This document shows positions 5,840-10,493 of a DNA stretch of 10,493 nucleotides, piece after piece. The translations under genes and the position numbers were made by a program. Below the pieces are notes generated by a model that was given only the letters and a program-made list of their open reading frames with translations, was not told the origin of the DNA and made no database searches. Source of the DNA: an uncultured Haloferula sp. (lineage in GTDB: Bacteria; Verrucomicrobiota; Verrucomicrobiae; Verrucomicrobiales; Akkermansiaceae); NCBI GenBank assembly GCA_946481625.1, contig CAMLOZ010000066.1, positions 1-10,493 on the forward strand. Direction: 5' to 3'. Position 1 is the first letter of the stretch, and each line of letters starts with the position of its first letter.

Positions 5840-6769
5840 TCACGCGAAGGCCTTGCGCAGCAAGTCGAGACTCTTCGGGATTGCGGTGAGCGGGTCTTCC
5901 TTGCCTTCGAACTCCAGCGAGACGTAACCCGTGAAGCCGGCATTCTTCATGATCTTCGCGATGCGCGGGTAGTCGAGATCGAGGGTGTACCAGACACCGC
6001 CGCCGAAGTAGGTCTTGGCTTGGAGAAGGACGGTCTCCTTCGCGAGTTTGGCGAGGCGGTCGTAGGGGTCTTCGAGGAAATTGCCGGTATCGAGCGTGAC
6101 CTTGAGCCAAGGGGAGGAGATCGCATCGACGACGCGCTTCACGCCTTCCGGAGTGACACCGAGGCCCCAGTGGTTTTCGAGGCCGAGGACGACGCCGCAC
6201 TTCTCCGCGACCGGTAGGATCTTCATGTAGGACTCGATGACCCAGCCGTAGGCGTCCTCCTCGGTGTAGCCTTCGAGCGGTTGCTCGATGCCGCGCTTGG
6301 CCATCAGATCGTCGAAGTCCTTCGAGGTGCCCCAGGTGCCGGAGTTCACCCGCATCGTCGGGATGCCCATGGCGTAGGCCTGCTCGATGCAGTCGATGGT
6401 GTGCTTGATCTGGGCCTCGCGTTTTGCCGGATCGGGCGAGAGGAAACCCTGGTGGGTGGAGTAGCCCATGAGGTCGAGGCCGAGGAGGAAGGCGTGCCGC
6501 TTGATCTTCTGGAGCTCGGCGTTGTCGTGGGAAACAAGCTGTCGCTGGAGGACCTCGAAGCCGTCGAAGCCCATGCGCGCGGCGTGGTCGAGGCAGGTGG
6601 GAATATCGCGGAGTTGGTCGCGCTGGAAACCCCAGAAAGAGTAGGAGGAAACGCCGATGCGATTGGGCCGGAGTGGAGTGGCCGGAGCGGCTTCCTTGGC
6701 CTCCTCGGATAAAAGGGGGAGGGGGAGAGCGGCCAGGGTGCCGGAACTCAGGAAAAGGCGGCGGTTCAT
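5840..6769 (-). CDS. Tat-exported sugar phosphate isomerase/epimerase-like TIM barrel
   Basis: A 309-residue protein of the AP-endonuclease-2/xylose-isomerase-like TIM-barrel superfamily (PF01261). The N-terminus MNRRLFLSSG begins with twin Arg at residues 3-4, then a hydrophobic stretch to about 20, which fits a Tat signal and export in folded form. Barrel hallmarks follow: IGVSSYSFWGF (strand 1), GFDGFEVLQ, GLENHWG with metal-binding Glu198, LDTGNF with Asp227, and YVSLEFEG with Glu286/Glu288 near the C-terminus. Exported members are abundant in planctomycetes and verrucomicrobia and often neighbour DUF1080 proteins and Gfo/Idh/MocA oxidoreductases. A role on 3-keto or other oxidised sugars is inferred from that context; the substrate is unknown. 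An ATG at 6787 would add six residues (MVSRIF). I prefer 6769 because family Tat proteins usually begin MNRR, though neither start has a Shine-Dalgarno. DUF2905 follows 11 bp downstream. Confidence 0.88.
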   Translation of the reverse strand: MNRRLFLSSGTLAALPLPLLSEEAKEAAPATPLRPNRIGVSSYSFWGFQRDQLRDIPTCLDHAARMGFDGFEVLQRQLVSHDNAELQKIKRHAFLLGLDLMGYSTHQGFLSPDPAKREAQIKHTIDCIEQAYAMGIPTMRVNSGTWGTSKDFDDLMAKRGIEQPLEGYTEEDAYGWVIESYMKILPVAEKCGVVLGLENHWGLGVTPEGVKRVVDAISSPWLKVTLDTGNFLEDPYDRLAKLAKETVLLQAKTYFGGGVWYTLDLDYPRIAKIMKNAGFTGYVSLEFEGKEDPLTAIPKSLDLLRKAFA

Positions 6770-6787
6770 GAAAATGCGAGAGACCAT

Positions 6788-7103
6788 GGGGAGAGGCGGA
6801 TTGCAAGCAGATGGGTCGCGAAAGGCTCAGGAAATCACGAATAGGTGAGTTTACGCGACAGAATCGGCCTCGGCACCACTTCCTTGCGAAACGCTCCGGT
6901 CGCGGGAGTGTACTGGCGGGAGACCGGATTCAGGTCCTCCGGTGATTGTGAACATCTCGTCCCGAAGGGAAAAAGATACAAGCTGCGGGGGGGATCAAAG
7001 GTATGGTTCGAGCGACCCATTTCCTGCGCTGCCGCCGGATTGCCCGAGTTCGATGCCGCGCGCTTCCCGTGTGACGAAAAACCCCTCCGATACCGGAAAA
7101 CCC
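6788..7103. other. Divergent intergenic region with overlapping inverted repeats
   Basis: This 316-bp spacer separates two divergent genes for exported sugar enzymes, so both promoters should lie here. No convincing gene is visible; a 91-codon minus-strand frame (6835-7110) has no recognisable family or ribosome-binding site. TCCGGTC (6895-6901) and GACCGGA (6922-6928) form a perfect 7-bp inverted repeat around a 20-base spacer that itself contains GCGGGA twice. CCGGA (6924-6928) can alternatively pair with TCCGG (6938-6942), so two stems compete for the same bases. A purine-rich stretch follows at about 6965-7000. I cannot point to a confident -35/-10 pair. Confidence 0.4.
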
Positions 7104-10100
7104 ATGGCACTGTTGTTTCGATTTCTGATCTTGTTTGCCCTGTCGTCGATGTTTGCGATCGGACAAACCCTTACCCTGGACAACGATGTTCACCGGACCG
7201 GGGCACTTGCGGCAAACACGGTGGCGACCCTGACCGGGAAGTCCGAACTCCACATCAACGACACCGGAGATCCGGTTCCGGGCTGCATCATCCATTTGAA
7301 CTCGGCGGACTCGTGGGTCTTCTTCCACAAGATCCTGCCCTCCACCACGGTCTCCACCTTTCTCCCGCGGATCCGGGTGAACGGTGCGGCAGCGGTGCTG
7401 GATACCAATGTGCGCGTCGTCGAACACGTGGCCGGCGCGGTGGTGATTCCCCAACCCGCGTCCTTCCAGCCGCTGGAGGTTTTCACCGGCACGCACCTGA
7501 CCGGTACCTCGAAGAAGCTGAGCCCCTACACCGCCTATAACAACGGGACGCTAGGGGTATTCGGAGACAACATCCGCTCCTTCGTGCTGAAGCGCGGCTA
7601 CACCGCCACCTTCGCACAGAATGAGAATGGCACCGGGACCAGCATGAACTACGTCGCTCAGGACAGCGACCTGGAGGTCTCGTTGCTGCCCGCCGCATTG
7701 GACCAGTCGATCAGTTTCATCCGCGTCTTCCCATGGCGCTGGACCGGCAAGAAAGGCTCCTGCGATGTCAGTCCGACTTCCCTGAAGGCGAACTGGCACT
7801 ACAACTGGAGCATCAGCTCGAACTCCACCTTGGACTGGGAGTATGTGGCCATCAAGCAGCAACCAAACTGGCCGGGCTTGGGCGAGGATTGGAAGTGGCG
7901 CGGCGTGAGTCATCTCTCCGGCTACAACGAACCGGACAACCCGGTGGAGGACGCTTACACGAATCTCGACCCGGACGGATCGAGGGACAATGCCGTCGCC
8001 CGCTGGCCCGATCTACTGGCAACCGGGCTGCGGGTCGGAGCTCCCGCCGTGACGGATGCAGGCAGCGACTGGATCACCGATTTCATGAACAAGGCCAACG
8101 CGGCCGGAAGGCGGGTGGATTATCTCCCCATCCACTATTACCGCAGCTACTGGAACAAGAGCGACGCGGCGGGCGCGGCGAACCAGATGTACAGTTTCCT
8201 CAAGTCGATCCACGACGCCACCGGCAAGCCGATCTGGGTTACCGAATTCAACAACGGTGCGAACTGGACCGATAACGCCCACGATCCCGACGTGACCCAG
8301 AACCGCAACGCGGTCGAGGCGATGATCAACATGATGGACAGCACGCCGTGGATCGAGCGCTATGCGGTTTACAGCAACGTCGAGTGGTTTCGCGACACGC
8401 ACTATGACGACGGCAGCCTCACCCCGATGGGTGCGATGTATCGCGACCACGTGGCACCCATCGCCTACCAGCAGGTGGTGCCGAATTCCGGGATCTCTCC
8501 CGCGTCGGACTTTCTGTTTGAAGGGAACCTCCGCGACTCGCGCAGCGGCAACAACCCGCTCGTCTATGGTTCGCCGACCTTCGTTGCCGGGAAGCACGGC
8601 AGCGCCTTGGCCTTCGACGGGACCGACGACTTCCTCAAGCTGCCGACCCGCATGGGCGACAGCACGGACTTCTCCTTCGCGGGCTGGGTGAAGTGGGGCG
8701 GCGGTGCGAACTGGCAGCGGATCTTCGATTTCGGCACGGGGACGAATGCCTTCTTTTTCCTGAGCCCGAAGGCGGGAAGCAACGCCCTGCGCTTCACGAT
8801 CAAGAACGGCGGCGGCGAGCAGCAGCTCAACCACAACGCCGCTCTCCCTGTGAATGTTTGGACCCATGTCGCCGTCACGCTGACCGGCACCACCGGCAAG
8901 CTCTTCGTCAACGGTGCCCTCGTCGCGACGAACAACGCCATGGACATCAATCCCGACGCGATCGGCACGAACAATAACTTCATCGGCGAGAGCCAGTTCG
9001 CGGCCGACCCCTTGTTCAACGGTCAGCTCGACGACCTGCGCTTCTTCACCACGGCACTTAGCGATGCGCAGGTCGCGTCACTCGCGGGCAGCACGCCACC
9101 GCAGTTCGGCTCGGACGTTCTCGTGAAGGCCGACGCGCTCAAGTATCAGCCCTACGTCTCGACCGTGGCGAGCGATCTGAGCGGCAGTGCCACCTTCAGC
9201 AAACTCGGCGGTCCTGCATGGCTGGCGGTGGCACCCGATGGCAAGCTGACAGGCGTGCCGGGTCTGGCCGATGGCGGCGTGAACACCCTCCTCGTGCGGG
9301 CGACGACCAGCGCGGGGACGGTCGAGACCGCGACTGTCCAGGTGGCGGTGACAGAGCTTCCCAAACTCAGTTCCCGCCATGCCTTCAATGGCAACGTGCT
9401 GAGCAACACCGGGCCGGGGCATGGCGTCGCCAGCGGGACCCCCACCTATGTCGCCGGCGTGCGGGGCCAGGCGATCGATCTGGATGGCACGGACGACCTT
9501 GTGACCTTGCCCGCGGGAGTGGCGCACCACGACGAGATCACCGTGGCAAGCTGGGTGAATTGGGATGGCGGCGGCAATTGGCAGCGCCTCTTCGACTTCG
9601 GAAACGGGACCGACGAGTACTTCTTCCTGTGTCCGAAATCCGGCAGCAACCGCATGCTGCTGCGGATTCGCAAGGATGGCGTGGAGGACACCACGGATGC
9701 ACCCTCGCTGGCCGTGAACCAGTGGGTGCACCTCGCCGCCACCTTGGGTGGAGGAAATCTGCGGCTGTTCGTGAACGGCGCTCAGGTGTCTTCCGTGGCC
9801 ACGGCGCTCAAGGTCTCGGACATCAATCCCACTGCGAACTACATCGGCGATAGCCAGTATGTGGCAGACCCGCTCTTCAGCGGACGCTTGGATGAGTTCC
9901 AGATCTTCAACCGCGCCTTGACCGCCTCCGAGATCGCGGCGGTCATGAACGGGCAAGCGCCGACCTTCACGACCGATTCGATCACGAAGCCAACAGGCGT
10001 GATCGGCCAGGCCTACGAGCAAACGCTCGCCGGACAAGCGACCGATCCGAACGGCTCCGCGACCCTGACCTTCTCGAAGGTCGGCGGCCCGACGTGGCTG

Positions 10101-10493
10101 ACCGTCGGTGCGAACGGACGCCTCTCCGGCGTGCCTTCCGCGGCGGATGCCGGACTGAGCCGATTCATCGTGCGGGTCACAGATCCAAGCGGACTGGCCG
10201 ATGATGCGACGCTCAACATCACCGTTCCCGGACCTGTGGACCTGATCGCGCATCATCAATTCAACAACACCCCGGCGGATAGCGCGGGCGGTGCGACCGG
10301 TACGAACTTCGGTACTCCGGTCTATGACGACGGGCTCTTCGAGCGGGCGTTGCGTCTCGATGGCACGGACGACTACGTGAAGCTTCGCTCCGACGTGGTG
10401 AACGGTCTAACCGACGTGACCGTCGCCGCGAGGGTCTTCTGGGATGGAGGGAACAACTGGCAACGGATCTTCGACTTCGGCAACAACACCACG
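7104..10493 (+). CDS. Secreted GH128-family (beta-1,3-glucanase-like) enzyme with repeated LamG/Ig-like units; 3' end beyond window
   Basis: The frame opens at ATG 7104 and runs without a stop to the window edge (1130 codons, incomplete). A signal peptide spans about 1-20 (AIG/QT). Residues about 21-195 form a beta-rich module I cannot assign. Residues about 198-455 match GH128 (Glyco_hydro_cc, PF11790), a TIM-barrel family acting on beta-1,3-glucans. They include FIRVFPWRW, ANWHYNWS, YNEPDN with acid/base Glu276, LPIHYYRSYW, and WVTEFNNG with nucleophile Glu381. Next come LamG/concanavalin-A-like domain 1 (about 470-662), Ig-like domain 1 (664-752), LamG 2 (753-950), Ig 2 (951-1043) and LamG 3 (1044 to the edge). 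The LamG domains share LDGTDD and NWQRIFDFG signatures. The Ig domains share GGPxWLxVxxxGxLxGVP, typical of putative-Ig/cadherin-like spacers. The product is probably secreted and glucan-bound. GGAAAA just upstream of the ATG is a weak ribosome-binding site. The C-terminal anchor or sorting signal lies outside the window. Confidence 0.88.
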   Translation, partial: MALLFRFLILFALSSMFAIGQTLTLDNDVHRTGALAANTVATLTGKSELHINDTGDPVPGCIIHLNSADSWVFFHKILPSTTVSTFLPRIRVNGAAAVLDTNVRVVEHVAGAVVIPQPASFQPLEVFTGTHLTGTSKKLSPYTAYNNGTLGVFGDNIRSFVLKRGYTATFAQNENGTGTSMNYVAQDSDLEVSLLPAALDQSISFIRVFPWRWTGKKGSCDVSPTSLKANWHYNWSISSNSTLDWEYVAIKQQPNWPGLGEDWKWRGVSHLSGYNEPDNPVEDAYTNLDPDGSRDNAVARWPDLLATGLRVGAPAVTDAGSDWITDFMNKANAAGRRVDYLPIHYYRSYWNKSDAAGAANQMYSFLKSIHDATGKPIWVTEFNNGANWTDNAHDPDVTQNRNAVEAMINMMDSTPWIERYAVYSNVEWFRDTHYDDGSLTPMGAMYRDHVAPIAYQQVVPNSGISPASDFLFEGNLRDSRSGNNPLVYGSPTFVAGKHGSALAFDGTDDFLKLPTRMGDSTDFSFAGWVKWGGGANWQRIFDFGTGTNAFFFLSPKAGSNALRFTIKNGGGEQQLNHNAALPVNVWTHVAVTLTGTTGKLFVNGALVATNNAMDINPDAIGTNNNFIGESQFAADPLFNGQLDDLRFFTTALSDAQVASLAGSTPPQFGSDVLVKADALKYQPYVSTVASDLSGSATFSKLGGPAWLAVAPDGKLTGVPGLADGGVNTLLVRATTSAGTVETATVQVAVTELPKLSSRHAFNGNVLSNTGPGHGVASGTPTYVAGVRGQAIDLDGTDDLVTLPAGVAHHDEITVASWVNWDGGGNWQRLFDFGNGTDEYFFLCPKSGSNRMLLRIRKDGVEDTTDAPSLAVNQWVHLAATLGGGNLRLFVNGAQVSSVATALKVSDINPTANYIGDSQYVADPLFSGRLDEFQIFNRALTASEIAAVMNGQAPTFTTDSITKPTGVIGQAYEQTLAGQATDPNGSATLTFSKVGGPTWLTVGANGRLSGVPSAADAGLSRFIVRVTDPSGLADDATLNITVPGPVDLIAHHQFNNTPADSAGGATGTNFGTPVYDDGLFERALRLDGTDDYVKLRSDVVNGLTDVTVAARVFWDGGNNWQRIFDFGNNTT
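8508..10493 (+). repeat. Tandem LamG + Ig-like coding repeat units (two complete, one partial)
   Basis: Aligned landmark residues recur at a regular period. The opening Phe of each LamG domain is at codons 8517 (residue 472), 9384 (761) and 10260 (1053), giving periods of 289 and 292 residues (867 and 876 nt). Unit 1 is about 8508-9359, unit 2 about 9360-10232, and unit 3 runs from 10233 off the edge. Each unit shares the LamG motifs for the DGTDD loop, the W(V/D)xWxGGxNWQRxFDFG strand pair and NPxxxxNxxFIG or NYIGDSQ. The nucleotide sequences have diverged at many third positions, so the duplication is not recent. Confidence 0.85.

Noticed and set aside
5829..6806. A long minus-strand frame overlapping the isomerase-like gene and ending in the DUF2905 protein
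   Set aside because: Only the last 76 codons (5828-5598) are a real protein. The upstream part is Arg/Pro-rich and overlaps the TIM-barrel gene in another frame, so it is not a fusion.
6835..7110. A 91-codon minus-strand frame in the divergent spacer
   Set aside because: It has no ribosome-binding site or known family and would cover both expected promoters; I treat it as chance.
8013..10259. Two long minus-strand frames (8013-8867 and 9078-10259), the second with repeating segments
   Set aside because: They are antisense to the LamG/Ig repeats of the GH128 gene. Their internal similarity simply mirrors the coding repeats on the other strand.
8508..10493. The LamG/Ig repeats as a possible CRISPR, mobile or recent tandem duplication
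   Set aside because: The period is about 870 nt, it is in frame, and the nucleotide sequences have diverged; these are old protein-domain repeats.
1..10493. Search for defence genes, transposases, integrases, toxin-antitoxin pairs, riboswitches or a SusC/D-type locus
   Set aside because: None of the supported proteins belongs to such families, and I recognised no known riboswitch core in the intergenic regions.

Overview
The window is GC-rich, has dense genes on both strands, and mostly lacks clear Shine-Dalgarno sites. Its gene content is a secreted GH32 fructanase with extra N-terminal modules, a tandem DUF1080 protein, a Tat-type sugar-phosphate-isomerase-like TIM barrel, and a very large GH128-LamG-Ig protein. 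Together these suggest a polysaccharide-degrading member of the Planctomycetota/Verrucomicrobiota/Chlamydiota group, most likely a verrucomicrobium of the Luteolibacter/Haloferula kind. That placement is inferred from gene content and composition, not from a marker gene.

Layout. Positions 1-63 are the 3' part of a tRNA-Asp(GTC), followed by a strong intrinsic terminator (84-107). A short non-coding stretch follows, holding a 14-nt copy of the tRNA 3' end. On the minus strand, 341-1132 encodes the tRNA-modifying enzyme TcdA. Divergent from it, 1295-3427 encodes a secreted multidomain GH32 enzyme, followed on the same strand by a cytosolic GT-A-like putative glycosyltransferase (3501-4334). A convergent junction of 24 bp leads to three minus-strand genes. 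In transcription order these are a Tat-exported TIM-barrel isomerase/epimerase-like protein (6769-5840), a 76-residue DUF2905 membrane protein (5828-5598), and a two-domain DUF1080 (3-keto-disaccharide hydrolase-like) protein (5516-4359). A 35-nt imperfect inverted repeat sits directly against the DUF1080 start codon. After a 334-bp divergent spacer (316 bp if the longer isomerase start is used), a plus-strand gene opens at 7104 and stays open to the window edge: a secreted GH128 enzyme followed by repeated LamG/Ig-like units.

How the genes may work together. GH32 cuts fructans and GH128 is expected to cut beta-1,3-glucans, both outside the cytoplasm. DUF1080 proteins and exported TIM-barrel isomerases are typical partners in oxidative (3-keto-sugar) glycoside breakdown in this group of bacteria. 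The region therefore reads as a loosely organised carbohydrate-degradation neighbourhood. It has no visible transporter, SusC/D pair or local regulator. TcdA and tRNA-Asp are housekeeping.

I see no defence system, CRISPR array, insertion sequence or prophage. The most interesting objects are the modular GH128 protein, the asymmetric tandem DUF1080 protein with its structured leader, and the partial tRNA duplication.
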